Shown: positions 9,423-18,623 of the stretch, piece after piece
Position numbering within the stretch: the stretch's first letter is position 1
Layout: the number at the start of each line of letters is the position of its first letter
Assembly: GCF_007860185.1 (NCBI RefSeq)
Contig: NZ_SJPY01000008.1
Coordinates: 1 to 64,000 of the forward strand
DNA length: 64,000 nucleotides
Reading direction: 5' to 3'
Origin: Novipirellula aureliae
GTDB lineage: Bacteria; Planctomycetota; Planctomycetia; Pirellulales; Pirellulaceae
Translations under genes and position numbers: made by a program
Notes under the pieces: generated by a model
The model's input: only the letters and a program-made list of their open reading frames with translations
Databases searched by the model: none
Told to the model about the DNA's origin: nothing

Positions 9423-10537
9423 GATGGTATCCGGAAGGAAAGAAACGTTTTCACTTCGTTACCCTATCGTGGAACTGGTTTCAATTCCACTCATGCCTGA
9501 GTTGAAAATCGCCACCCTCGATGTGCTAACCAGGGTGTTAGCCGGTGTTGCCATATTAAATAGAGAACCAGAGGAATGGTATGGACTTTAGGAATTCTGA
9601 AACGTGAAGCATCCTTCCGTCGAGCTTGACATGTAGCTGCCACGTGTTGCTCCGCCCGGACAAGCTGGACGCAAGCAGGAAAAACACCCGCTGTGAAACT
9701 CGCTCCGTTTTTTAGTCCACGCTATTCGAGAACCAGAGAGTTTCTGAGGTTGTCTGCTTCCCGGTTGGTCTGCACCGCAGCTACCGCCGTCGGGACGGGC
9801 TGTCGATTTAATCGGTTTGACTCGACTGATTGTTTAACGCCAAGCCATAGGCGACCGATTATGGAAAAGCTGACGCCTTCGGCTAAGCGTTAAACGATTA
9901 AATCGACAGGCCGGGGAGCGGCGGGGGATGTTGGTTTTTGATCCGGTGGAGTTCACCGCGTTAAAACCGCCGCCCAATTGCTGGACCCTATCCGAGTACA
10001 TCAGGGGGAAAACCCACTCAAATTCCACGAAGAAGCGACGAGGCAATGGGAAGCGGTTGCGTTCTGTTAATTGTGGGGGGCGACGTCAGCCGATCCTGCA
10101 TTTAACATTTAATTAACATCGAACGGCGGAGAATGAGGAAGTCACGGTCAACGGTGGGGTTCCGGGAAGAGTGGCGGTCGTTTCGTTCGGCGGTCCCAAT
10201 CTTGTTTTTCCCTGCATTCATGAGCCGATGACGCCAGGCTCGGGCATCCTTTCGTCAACGCTTTTATGACCGGTGGGCCCGGCTCTCAAAATGGGACCGT
10301 CGAAACGTGGCAATCTTACGATCGTGTTTTTTTAAAAAAAATTTGTGCATACGGCATTAGAACTGTTCATTAATTGTGAATTGTGTGGTAGATTGGCACT
10401 CTAGGGCAGAGATTTATGCGTTGTTACTGTCGCAAAGGTGCCGAGGGGTTGGATGGCCTGCTTCGCATCAATTTTGTTGAGAGACGCGTTCCATCGTATG
10501 GAGCCCCGTTCATGAACATTTTGTTGGAGGTGGAGTG
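9423..10537. other. 1.1-kb divergent intergenic region with repeat B
   Basis: This region separates the divergent GH-like gene from the first GH29. It contains repeat B (9800-9909), a small hairpin-forming GCTAAC/GTTAGC pair near 9528-9545 and an A/T-rich stretch at 10325-10345. A perfect 10-bp palindrome GTTCATGAAC lies at 10508-10517, just upstream of the GH29 start. It must hold the cluster promoter, but no -10/-35 pair or CG-centred LacI operator could be called. Short ORFs inside look non-coding. Confidence 0.5.
9800..9909 (+). repeat. ~110-bp palindromic element, family B copy 1
   Basis: Both ends carry CTGTCGATTTAATCG in inverted orientation, and the interior has a second inverted pair (GTTTAACGC). 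The element recurs in reverse at 27332-27441 and, with a GGCGTGTCG end, at 54936-55053. There is no open frame, so it looks like a non-autonomous miniature element. Confidence 0.8.
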
Positions 10538-12313
10538 ATGGCAGTGATGCGTAAAGCAGGTGTGACATGCTGCGTGATATTTTTTGCGTTGCTAGGTCCT
10601 ATGCTTTGGGCCGAGCAAGCTGGAATGGCTGGTTCGCAATCGCAGGAAACCGCCGAGCAGCGTTCAGAAAGATTGCAGTGGTGGAACGCTGCTCGCTTTG
10701 GGATGTTTGTTCATTGGGGCGTCTATTCCGTAACCGGCGGCGAATACAAGGGTAAGATGCCGACCAACAGCGCTGAATGGATGATGAACAAGGCCCGGAT
10801 TCCAATTGCGGACTACAAGACAGAGAATGTCGATAAGTTCAACCCCACCGAGTTTGATGCCAAGGCGTTTGTGGAACTGGCCAAAGAGGCGGGCATGAAG
10901 TATCTCGTCATCACTGCCAAGCATCACGATGGCTTCGCCATGTTTCATTCGAAGTGCAGTCCCTACAACGTCGTCGACGCCACGCCGTTTGGGCGTGACA
11001 TCATGAAGGAACTGGCCGACGCCTGTGCAGAGCAAGGGATTCGATTTGGTTTCTATTATTCACAGTGCCAGGATTGGCATCATCCTGGCGGCATGGGAAA
11101 CAGTTGGGACAAGACGATCGAGCGAGTCAGTTTTGACGAGTATGTTCGAGAGAAGGCGGTTCCCGAAGCAAAACAGTTGCTGACCGATTATGGCCCCATC
11201 TCGATTTTCTGGTGGGACACTCCTCGAGAGATGAGCAAGGAGGCCTTTGAAAGTCTGCACGGTGTGACGGCCCTCCAGCCCGGCATCATCACCAATGATC
11301 GTCTAGGCAAAAACTCACCGGGCGACTACAAGACCTTTGAGCGGAATATCCCAAGGCTTGCTCCGGCGGGACAAGACTGGGAGGTTTGCATGCCCATCAG
11401 TGGCAGTTGGGGGTACAAGAAGTCCGATACCAATTTCAAGTCTGCGTCGACTCTCATTCGAAATCTGGCAGATATCGCTAGCAAGGGTGGAAATTACCTT
11501 CTGAACGTTAGCCCCACCGGCGAAGGGACGTTGTTGCCCGAAGCCGTCGATCGACTCAAGGCGATCGGTCGCTGGATGAAGACCAACAGCGAATCGATTT
11601 ATGGCACGACTGCCAGTCCCTTGGGCCGTTTGGCTTGGGGACGTTGCACGAAGAAGGAAGTCGGCGACGGTACGATCCTGTATCTGCACGTTTTTGACTG
11701 GCCCGAAGATGGAGAACTGCTGGTGCCCGGTTTGAAGAGCCAGATCGAGCAGGCCTACCTGATGGCCGATTCGACGGCCTTAGAAACTCGCCGACAGGAT
11801 TCGGGAATCGTCGTTGCCCTGCCTGCACGGGCCCCCGACTCGATCAACAGCGTTGTGGTGCTAAAGGTCCGCGGAGCATTGGACATTGAGGCCGGTTTAG
11901 CGATGCCCAACGAAGAGGGATCCTTGGTTCTTTCCGCCGACGTGGCCTATATCCACAACAACGAAGGGGCGGACCAAGCCCGTGTACAACACCAAGAGGA
12001 CACTCCCAATATTGGTTATTGGACCGATGAAAACGCTTGGGTGGAATGGTCGTTTCAGGTCGATCGACCAGGGCAATATGAGATCATAGCCGAATTGGCC
12101 GTCGAGCAAGATTCAAGCCGTTTTCTGGTCGACTTGCCAGATCAGCAAGGGTTAGTGGAAGTCGCTTCGACCGGAGGGTATGGCAACTATGTCCATCGAT
12201 CGCTGGGGAAGTTTAGCATTGACAAGGCGGGTAAGTGCAGCCTCCGTATCAAGCCCGACAAGGGCCATTGGCAGCCCATCAACCTTCGCAAGCTGGTCCT
12301 GAAAAAGCAATGA
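10538..12313 (+). CDS. GH29 alpha-L-fucosidase, secreted, with C-terminal beta domain
   Basis: Removes terminal alpha-L-fucose by a retaining mechanism. A signal peptide ends near WAEQA. The GH29 core shows ARFGMFVHWGVYS, KYLVITAKHHDGFAMF and the nucleophile strand IFWWDTPRE (Asp at about residue 227). The general acid varies in this family and was not assigned. The core ends near residue 350, followed by the usual beta-sandwich and an extra ~130-residue C-terminal region (from about 460) that resembles a carbohydrate-binding module. ATG at 10538 has GGAGG 7 bp upstream, better than the overlapping GTG at 10535. It is the first gene of the glycan cluster, with the regulator 65 bp downstream. 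Confidence 0.9.
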   Translation: MAVMRKAGVTCCVIFFALLGPMLWAEQAGMAGSQSQETAEQRSERLQWWNAARFGMFVHWGVYSVTGGEYKGKMPTNSAEWMMNKARIPIADYKTENVDKFNPTEFDAKAFVELAKEAGMKYLVITAKHHDGFAMFHSKCSPYNVVDATPFGRDIMKELADACAEQGIRFGFYYSQCQDWHHPGGMGNSWDKTIERVSFDEYVREKAVPEAKQLLTDYGPISIFWWDTPREMSKEAFESLHGVTALQPGIITNDRLGKNSPGDYKTFERNIPRLAPAGQDWEVCMPISGSWGYKKSDTNFKSASTLIRNLADIASKGGNYLLNVSPTGEGTLLPEAVDRLKAIGRWMKTNSESIYGTTASPLGRLAWGRCTKKEVGDGTILYLHVFDWPEDGELLVPGLKSQIEQAYLMADSTALETRRQDSGIVVALPARAPDSINSVVVLKVRGALDIEAGLAMPNEEGSLVLSADVAYIHNNEGADQARVQHQEDTPNIGYWTDENAWVEWSFQVDRPGQYEIIAELAVEQDSSRFLVDLPDQQGLVEVASTGGYGNYVHRSLGKFSIDKAGKCSLRIKPDKGHWQPINLRKLVLKKQ

Positions 12314-12378
12314 ATAAAGACCGTAGGGAGAGGAATTGTCGCCAAGTTGGATGTTGTTGTTTGTTGAATTGAGGTGTT

Positions 12379-13419
12379 ATGTCCATTGTTAAAGTCGCCG
12401 AACTAGCCGGTGTATCCCACACCACCGTGTCTCGCGTTATCAATAGCGAGGGGAGTGTGCGTTCTGAAACGGCGGATAGGATCAGGGCCATCATGGAAGA
12501 CATTGGGTACGTGCCCAAGCCTCCATCGCGTCGCCGTGGTCCCCGACGTCTAAACGATACCAGCTTCAAAACCGGCAATATTGCGTTTTTGACATCCAGC
12601 GAAAGCCTTAAGGTCCTGACGCGTTCGCCCATCATGGCAAATGTGTTGCAGGGCATTGAAGAGGCTCTGGCTTCGCATGGAATGAGCATGGTGCATGGAG
12701 CGGTGGGTTCAAAGCGACCTTTGCCGCCGATTGTTGCCAAGGGAGGTGTGGATGGAGTGATTGTGTGGCCCCATCTTGACGCTGTATCGCCTGAGGCGAT
12801 GGAAGTACTTCGAAGGTACAAGGTGGTGTATGTCATGAGCGGCATTAGCGAGCGTCTTACCGCTGACCGCGTGCGGGTGAACCATGGCAAGGTTGGCCGT
12901 TTGGCGGTGAGTTATTTGGCGAGCAAGGGCTGCAAAACGCTTGCCTACGTGACTCCTTCCTCGCTGATCTCCAGGGTCAATTTGTGTGATCGCTGGGCGG
13001 CATTTTCGTCGCTGGCGGAGGAGCAAGGTTTGAGTGCGAGGCAGTGTGAGATTGAGCAGTCCCAATTGGATTTGTTGGAGATTGACCGAGATCGTGATCT
13101 TTTGATCCAAAAGACACTGAAAGCCTTCTTGGCCCAAGGGCAGCGGCCCACCGGTATGTTTGTGACCTGCGATGCACTGACGGCAAAACTCTACCCCATC
13201 TTAAAAAGTCTGGGCATACAGATCGGTCGCGATCTTGAGATCCTCTCCTGCAACAATGAGACGTCGCTATTGGCGGGCTTGGAGCCTCGTCCCATTTCCA
13301 TTGACATCCAACCCGAAGAAATCGGAAGGAAAGCCGTCGCACAACTGCGCTGGCGAATCCAACATCCAGAAGAAGAGAGCCAAGTCACCATCGAGGTGCC
13401 ACCGAAGTTTCTTGAGTAA
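12379..13419 (+). CDS. LacI-family transcriptional regulator
   Basis: A 346-residue LacI/GalR repressor. The N-terminus is a clear helix-turn-helix (VAELAGVSHTTVSRVINSEG, residues 5-24) with the hinge near residue 50. The hinge is followed by an unusual Arg-rich run (SRRRGPRR), then the periplasmic-binding-protein-like effector domain (about 65-340). It sits between the first GH29 and the cytosolic lyase, so it is the obvious local regulator. The effector is unknown; fucose or an uronate-derived product would be reasonable inference. Confidence 0.9.
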   Translation: MSIVKVAELAGVSHTTVSRVINSEGSVRSETADRIRAIMEDIGYVPKPPSRRRGPRRLNDTSFKTGNIAFLTSSESLKVLTRSPIMANVLQGIEEALASHGMSMVHGAVGSKRPLPPIVAKGGVDGVIVWPHLDAVSPEAMEVLRRYKVVYVMSGISERLTADRVRVNHGKVGRLAVSYLASKGCKTLAYVTPSSLISRVNLCDRWAAFSSLAEEQGLSARQCEIEQSQLDLLEIDRDRDLLIQKTLKAFLAQGQRPTGMFVTCDALTAKLYPILKSLGIQIGRDLEILSCNNETSLLAGLEPRPISIDIQPEEIGRKAVAQLRWRIQHPEEESQVTIEVPPKFLE

Positions 13420-13489
13420 GGGTTTTCGTTGATCCCAAAATTTGATGAGAACGATAGTCCTACACCAGTTATCGCCGCGCTTGATGTTG

Positions 13490-13617
13490 TTTTGCGATGA
13501 CTTGGCCGTAGCCTAGGCTTCCAGCCTGGGTTTTGTTTTGCGGCGACTTGGCCGTAGCCTAGGCTTCCAGCCTGGGTTTTGTTTTGTTGTGGTCCCAGGC
13601 TAGAAGCCTAGGCTACG
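13490..13617. repeat. Tandem plus inverted GTAGCCTAGGCTTCCAGCC repeat
   Basis: Two near-identical direct units with a 47-bp pitch (about 13488-13530 and 13535-13577) carry GTAGCCTAGGCTTCCAGCC. They are followed at 13594-13616 by the inverted form (CCCAGGCTAGAAGCCTAGG). This can fold into a long hairpin between the regulator and the lyase gene and may attenuate or stabilise the transcript. It looks like a dispersed genomic repeat inserted in the operon. Confidence 0.75.
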
Positions 13618-13670
13618 TTTTTTGCGGCGAAGCCGCCTTATTCACTGCCATTGAGATGCAGGTTTTTTTT

Positions 13671-15866
13671 ATGCAAGATATTAAAACGTTCTTTAGCTGG
13701 CTGGACCTGGACCGCAAAGGGCTCGAAGCGGTTAAGGCTGAGGTCGAGCGAAACAACGATGATGCGGCTGCCGAGGCCTTGTTGGCGTATTTTCGTACTC
13801 GCGACAACGTAACGTATTATGATGGCTGGGAAAAACCGAAGCCCGGTACTCCCTTTGACACCACCAAAGCGGACGCCATCTGCCGTAACCATCTGGTGCA
13901 TGTGGATCTCCCTGAAGACATCGATTGGCACGCGGATCCGCATGGCGATCCGGAATGGACCTATTGTCTGAACCGTCATGAATTCCTGACGGAGCTTGGT
14001 CGCGCCTATTGGTATACGGGAGATGAAAAATACACCCAGGCCTGGAAGCGAATTCTAGGCGACTGGATCGTGAAGAATCCGATGCCCGACATGGAGTGGA
14101 TGCTGCATGTCGATGGCGAGGTAAGTCGCCCACATTTCATGAAGCAAGGAACCTGGCGTCCGCTGACGATCGGCATCCGTATGTATACCTCCTATGTACC
14201 TTGCTTCTATCACTTCCTCGATTCTCCCGAGTTAACGCCGAAGTTCTTGGTTACCATGTTGACCAGTATGGTCGAGCATGCCCGCCATACGCGTCTCTAC
14301 TACACGCGTCACAAGAGCTACTTCAATGTGTCGCCCAACTGGGGGCTGATGGAATCGAATGGTCTCGCTCACATGGGCATTCTCTTTCCAGAATTCAAAG
14401 AGGCCCTTGACTGGAAGGCCGAGGCCATGAGTCGCTTTGAAGAACAGATTCGCATGCAAATTTGTGAGGAAGGCATGCAGGTCGAACGCGCTTCGGGCTA
14501 CCATTTGGTTTGCACATTCTGTTTTACGCAAATTTTAGATTTGGCTCTCCGTAATCAGGTGCGCGTCAGTGATACCTACATGGCAAACGCTGAAAAGATG
14601 ATTGACTTTGTGGTCAGCATCATGAAACCGCACGGCGTCTATCCCATGCTGAAAGATGCCGACGAGAGCGATGTCTTTGGTGAACGCGCCTCCGGTGGTT
14701 TGTGGGAAGACATCAATAATCTGAACATGCTCGAAGACCACAATGATTTGCGTTGGGTCCTGAAGGCTGGGGCACGCTTGTTTCATCGACCGGATATGCT
14801 TTGGATTGCAACCCATGGCGAGCAAGGCGAAAAGCCAACCCTCGGATCTTTGGCAATGCCGGATTCGGGTTTTGCGGTCATGCGCAGCGGTTGGGACCAC
14901 GATGATCTCTACTGCGTTTACACCTGTGGTGAACTGGGGGTGATGGATCAGAGCTGTGTGCACGGAAATGCCGATGCCTTGAGTGTCGACATTTCGGGCC
15001 ACGGCGAGACCCTGCTGATAGATCCAGGTCGCTATCTCTACGAAGGTCCTTGGCGCGTTTGGTTCAAGTCAACCGCTGCTCATAATAGTATCACCGTCGA
15101 TGGCCAGGATTCTTCCGAATTGGCTGATGAGTGGATGTTCAAGACCAAAGCCAAGAGCACGCTACGCTGCTTCTCAAGCACCGAAAAGTTTGACTATGTC
15201 GACGGGTCCCACGACGGCTTTGAGCGTTTAGGTGATCCGGTAACGCATCGTCGTAGGGTCGTCTTCGTGAAGCCCCATTTTTGGCTGGTCGTGGATGAGC
15301 TGACCGCTAAGGCCCAACATCAGTACGACCAGTATTGGCATTTTGGTCCCGAGGCTCAGGTTACCGAGGGCAAGGACTTGAGTGTGACTGCGATCTATCA
15401 GAACGAGGTTGGTATCCTGGTCAAGCCAGTGCGAACCGACGGCTTGTCTTTGACGCATCACCGCGGTAGTGAAGATCCCATTCAAGGCTGGGTTTCCTAT
15501 GACTATGCCGTCAAGGTTCCGGCTCCGGCCCTACAGTACCGACGGACCGCGGGCCAGACAACCTTGGCCACACTGCTGGTTCCCTTTCAGGCAGGTGATG
15601 TTGAAGTCACGGCCAAGTCAGTTGGCGAAAATCACTTTGAGGTGGCGAATCGCCATTCGACCTTCGTCATCCTCTTGGGTGACGGAACGCCGCAAACCAT
15701 TGGCGACTTTGAATTCGATGCCGAGATGCTCTGTGCCGAGTTTGATGCGGATGGCAAATTAGCTGATTGCAGTGCTGCCAAGGCCAGTCTCATTAAGTAT
15801 CAGGGGCAAACAATACTCGACGCCACGGTTCGACACAAAGTCGATCGTTCGAACACCTTAAGCTAA
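13671..15866 (+). CDS. Heparinase II/III-like polysaccharide lyase without signal peptide
   Basis: A 731-residue protein with a helical (alpha/alpha) toroid up to about residue 370, holding conserved YFNVSPNWGLMESNG and ERASGYHLV segments, then a Hepar_II/III beta domain (from about 395). The beta domain has the family block VHGNADALSVDISGHGE, LIDPGRYLYEG and TAAHNSITVDG. The enzyme should cleave uronic-acid-containing chains by beta-elimination, with catalytic Tyr/His in the toroid and the His-rich beta segment. ATG 13671 is preferred: upstream starts at 13656 or in the repeat are less plausible. No export signal is visible, so it probably acts on imported oligosaccharides. The GH3 gene follows 29 bp downstream. 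Confidence 0.82.
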   Translation: MQDIKTFFSWLDLDRKGLEAVKAEVERNNDDAAAEALLAYFRTRDNVTYYDGWEKPKPGTPFDTTKADAICRNHLVHVDLPEDIDWHADPHGDPEWTYCLNRHEFLTELGRAYWYTGDEKYTQAWKRILGDWIVKNPMPDMEWMLHVDGEVSRPHFMKQGTWRPLTIGIRMYTSYVPCFYHFLDSPELTPKFLVTMLTSMVEHARHTRLYYTRHKSYFNVSPNWGLMESNGLAHMGILFPEFKEALDWKAEAMSRFEEQIRMQICEEGMQVERASGYHLVCTFCFTQILDLALRNQVRVSDTYMANAEKMIDFVVSIMKPHGVYPMLKDADESDVFGERASGGLWEDINNLNMLEDHNDLRWVLKAGARLFHRPDMLWIATHGEQGEKPTLGSLAMPDSGFAVMRSGWDHDDLYCVYTCGELGVMDQSCVHGNADALSVDISGHGETLLIDPGRYLYEGPWRVWFKSTAAHNSITVDGQDSSELADEWMFKTKAKSTLRCFSSTEKFDYVDGSHDGFERLGDPVTHRRRVVFVKPHFWLVVDELTAKAQHQYDQYWHFGPEAQVTEGKDLSVTAIYQNEVGILVKPVRTDGLSLTHHRGSEDPIQGWVSYDYAVKVPAPALQYRRTAGQTTLATLLVPFQAGDVEVTAKSVGENHFEVANRHSTFVILLGDGTPQTIGDFEFDAEMLCAEFDADGKLADCSAAKASLIKYQGQTILDATVRHKVDRSNTLS

Positions 15867-15895
15867 ACGTTACGAAGAAAACCATTAACAAGGAG

Positions 15896-17752
15896 ATGAC
15901 GAAATTGTACGACAATAACAAAGACCCAAAGAAACGTGAGGCATTTATCAATGACCTCCTATCGAAGATGAGCCTGGACCAAAAGGTCGGCCAATGCTTT
16001 ACGATTCACTGGGGTGGCTCCATGGTCACTCCCTATGTCATGGAGGCGGTGGAACGGCTGCATATTGGCGGTATCCGTGTCACTCCGTTTGGCCAGAACT
16101 CTCGTCGTGGTCAACATTACCACCAGAGTTTGAATTATGACTATGACTATCCCAAGGATTACAAAAAGATCAAGCAGAATCTGTTCATTCCTGGTCCTGC
16201 TGTTTATGTCTCACCCGAGCAGTATGCAGAGCGTCTGAATCAGTTGCAAGCGTTGGCCGCCAACCGTAATCCGGGTGTACCTTTGCATGTGTCCATTGAT
16301 CAAGAGGGCGATATCAGCCGCGACTTTAGTTTCGCCGGAATCAACCTCTTTCCCTCCGCGATGGGTTTGACCTCCACCGGCGATCCTCAATTGGTCTATG
16401 AAGCGTGCAAGGCCGTGGCTTTGCAGCTTAGTGCCATTGGCGTCACCAACCTGCACTCACCCGTGCTGGATGTCAACATAAACCCCAACAACCCCGAGAT
16501 TAACATTCGTGCGTACGGTGATGATCCCGACATCATTGCTGAATACGCCTTGGCCTCAATCAAGGGTTATATGGATGGTGGACTCGTTCCTACCGCCAAG
16601 CACTTCCCCGGTCGCGGTGACTCTGATATCGACGCGCACTATGCCGTCCCCAATGTACCGGGTGACTGGGATCGTCTTGACGCTGTGGAACTCAGACCCT
16701 ATCGCGCTTTGATCGAAGGTGGCCTGCCCAGTGTCATGCTGGCTCATACCACGGTACCTGCTGCTGATCCCAGTATGCAGATTTCAACCGTCTCTCCGGA
16801 AATCGTTACCGGTCTTTTGCGTGAGCGTTTGGGCTTCGAAGGTGTGATCACCACCGACAGTATCACGATGGGTGCCCTGATGGAAAAATACGGCGTGGCC
16901 AAGTCGTGTGCTCTGGCCTTGAAGGCGGGTTGCGACCTGATCCTCAACAAGGTCGAAGACGAATTCCGCGATCAAGCTTGGATCGAAACCAAACGCTTCG
17001 TCGAAGATGGCGAGATCTCTGAAGAGCAGCTCAATGCTTCCGTCAAACGCGTACTCACCATGAAGTACAATCTTGGTCAGTTCGATAAAATGGGGCAAGT
17101 CGATGCGGCACAAGCCGGTGCTCCGATCCGTGACCAGCGACTCATCAAACTGTCCACGACCGTGGCAGAGAAGTGCTGCACCTTGCTACGTGATACGGAG
17201 AGTTTGCTACCGCTCAGGCCTGAGCAGACCGTCATGGTCATCGAGCAACAGGTGCTGGACGGTTACAGTGGATTCGACGTTTTCTGCAACAACAAATGCT
17301 TTAACCAAGCCATGGTTGAGCAGTCCAAGAACATCTACTGCGTCGACACCAAGTTCAAGGCAACTCAGGAAGATACTGATTTCCTCATGAACTATGTGGA
17401 TGAAGTGGACGTGATCGTTGCCACCAACTACTACTGGCGTCTATGCCCGGCCAACAACACCGCGCTGATTCGGCAACTCATCGCCAAGGGCAAAAAAGTC
17501 ATTGTCGTGACCAACTGTCCTTACGAGTTGGGTGCGGTGCCTGAGGCTGTGACCGTGATTTGCAACTACTCCGTAACGCCAGAGAGTCTGAAGGCTGCGG
17601 CCCGCATGATCTACGGCAAGCTGGACTCCCAAGGCACGTGGATGCTTAAGCACTACGCGAAGCCCACCGAGGCCAACATGGAGTCGACTTACGAGATCAA
17701 AGGTGGCATCACCGACTCGGGTGACAATGAGATCGACCAAGTCGTGTTCTGA
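15896..17752 (+). CDS. GH3 beta-N-acetylhexosaminidase-like enzyme, cytosolic
   Basis: A 618-residue GH3 protein. The NagZ-type signature is clear: KHFPGRGDSDIDAH (about residues 235-248), whose Asp-His pair is the acid/base of the N-acetylhexosaminidase branch, and the nucleophile Asp321 in VITTDSITMGAL. The C-terminal ~200 residues form the second GH3 domain. No signal peptide is visible. The Shine-Dalgarno AAGGAG (15890-15895) directly abuts ATG 15896; the in-frame TTG at 15905 has 9-bp spacing and may be the true start. It likely releases GlcNAc or GalNAc from imported oligosaccharides next to the cytosolic lyase. Confidence 0.86.
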   Translation: MTKLYDNNKDPKKREAFINDLLSKMSLDQKVGQCFTIHWGGSMVTPYVMEAVERLHIGGIRVTPFGQNSRRGQHYHQSLNYDYDYPKDYKKIKQNLFIPGPAVYVSPEQYAERLNQLQALAANRNPGVPLHVSIDQEGDISRDFSFAGINLFPSAMGLTSTGDPQLVYEACKAVALQLSAIGVTNLHSPVLDVNINPNNPEINIRAYGDDPDIIAEYALASIKGYMDGGLVPTAKHFPGRGDSDIDAHYAVPNVPGDWDRLDAVELRPYRALIEGGLPSVMLAHTTVPAADPSMQISTVSPEIVTGLLRERLGFEGVITTDSITMGALMEKYGVAKSCALALKAGCDLILNKVEDEFRDQAWIETKRFVEDGEISEEQLNASVKRVLTMKYNLGQFDKMGQVDAAQAGAPIRDQRLIKLSTTVAEKCCTLLRDTESLLPLRPEQTVMVIEQQVLDGYSGFDVFCNNKCFNQAMVEQSKNIYCVDTKFKATQEDTDFLMNYVDEVDVIVATNYYWRLCPANNTALIRQLIAKGKKVIVVTNCPYELGAVPEAVTVICNYSVTPESLKAAARMIYGKLDSQGTWMLKHYAKPTEANMESTYEIKGGITDSGDNEIDQVVF

Positions 17753-17772
17753 GTGGAAAAGCAAATGATGAC

Positions 17773-17802
17773 CTGCCGAGTCGGTTCTTACCGGCTCGGC
17801 AG
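17773..17802 (+). other. Intercistronic hairpin
   Basis: A 12-bp stem (CTGCCGAGTCGG paired with CCGGCTCGGCAG, one G-T wobble) with a 6-nt loop lies 20 bp after the GH3 stop. No T-run follows, so it is more likely an RNA-stability or partial attenuation element than a terminator, separating lyase/GH3 from isomerase/transporter expression. Confidence 0.65.
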
Positions 17803-17834
17803 CATGCACGCTGCGGAGGTCGTGGAAGTGATGG

Positions 17835-18623
17835 GTGGACTTTGTGGTATTTCAACCTGGTTTGGTTTCAGTAACGTTCAAAGAAAGGACGTGTGTTGAG
17901 GTGATCCAATACGCGCGGGCCGCCCGGCTCAAGACGATCGAGTGGCACGGCCTCAACCATGTCGTGCATGGCGACGTGAAGGCCGCTCGCCGCATTGGCG
18001 AGGCCACCGTGGAGGCTGGTCTAGGTGTCGCTGCATACGGCTCGTACTACGTTCTCGGGGAAAGCGAACGTCGGGGACTTTCGTTTTCCGATGTACTGCT
18101 TTCTGCGAAGGCCTTGGGGGCTCGTATGGTTCGGGTCTGGGCTGGAAACCGCAGCCCGGATGAGGCGTCGACCCGATTCCGAGAACAAATTTCGGACGAA
18201 GCAAGGCGTATCGCTGACTTGGCGGCGGAAGCGGGAATTCAACTGGTTTTTGAATTCCATCAGGGGTCACTGACGCAAACCGGCGAGTCCTGTGCGGCTC
18301 TCATGGAAGCAGTGGATCACTGCAATGCGAGAGCCTATTGGCAGCCTGCCCCGGAGCTGGACGTGAACCAAAATCTGGATCAACTTCGCTGTGTCTTGCC
18401 ATGGCTGGTTGGTCTGCATGTTTTCCACTGGAAACCCACGGACTTGGATCGGCATCCTCTGGCGCAAGGCGAGTTGGAGTGGGCTCGTTATTTGGATTTT
18501 GCCGGGCAGCACCATGATTCGCTCGACGTGTTACTGGAATTCGTAAAGGGAGACTCGGTTGAGCAGTTCCACAAGGATGCTGCGACCTTGCACCGGCTAT
18601 TGGCACATAGGACTATTGTATGA
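17835..18623 (+). CDS. Sugar phosphate isomerase/epimerase-like TIM-barrel protein
   Basis: A 262-residue xylose-isomerase-like (AP endonuclease family 2) barrel. Visible features are the first strand LVSVTF, RLKTIEWHG, a VFEFHQG strand with a probable metal-binding Glu/His, and GLHVFHWKP near residue 195 with a metal-binding His pattern. Such enzymes isomerise or epimerise sugars using a divalent metal. The GTG at 17835 is the listed start but has no strong ribosome site, so the exact N-terminus is uncertain. Its stop overlaps the transporter start by 4 bp (ATGA), indicating translational coupling. Probably converts an imported or released sugar; the substrate is unknown. Confidence 0.75.
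   Translation: MDFVVFQPGLVSVTFKERTCVEVIQYARAARLKTIEWHGLNHVVHGDVKAARRIGEATVEAGLGVAAYGSYYVLGESERRGLSFSDVLLSAKALGARMVRVWAGNRSPDEASTRFREQISDEARRIADLAAEAGIQLVFEFHQGSLTQTGESCAALMEAVDHCNARAYWQPAPELDVNQNLDQLRCVLPWLVGLHVFHWKPTDLDRHPLAQGELEWARYLDFAGQHHDSLDVLLEFVKGDSVEQFHKDAATLHRLLAHRTIV

Noticed and set aside
9928-10116. 62-residue ORF upstream of the fucosidase
   Set aside because: Low-complexity translation without start context or recognisable family.
10320-10537. LacI-type operator in front of the first GH29
   Set aside because: Only a GTTCATGAAC palindrome was found; it lacks the CG centre usual for LacI-family sites and occurs once.
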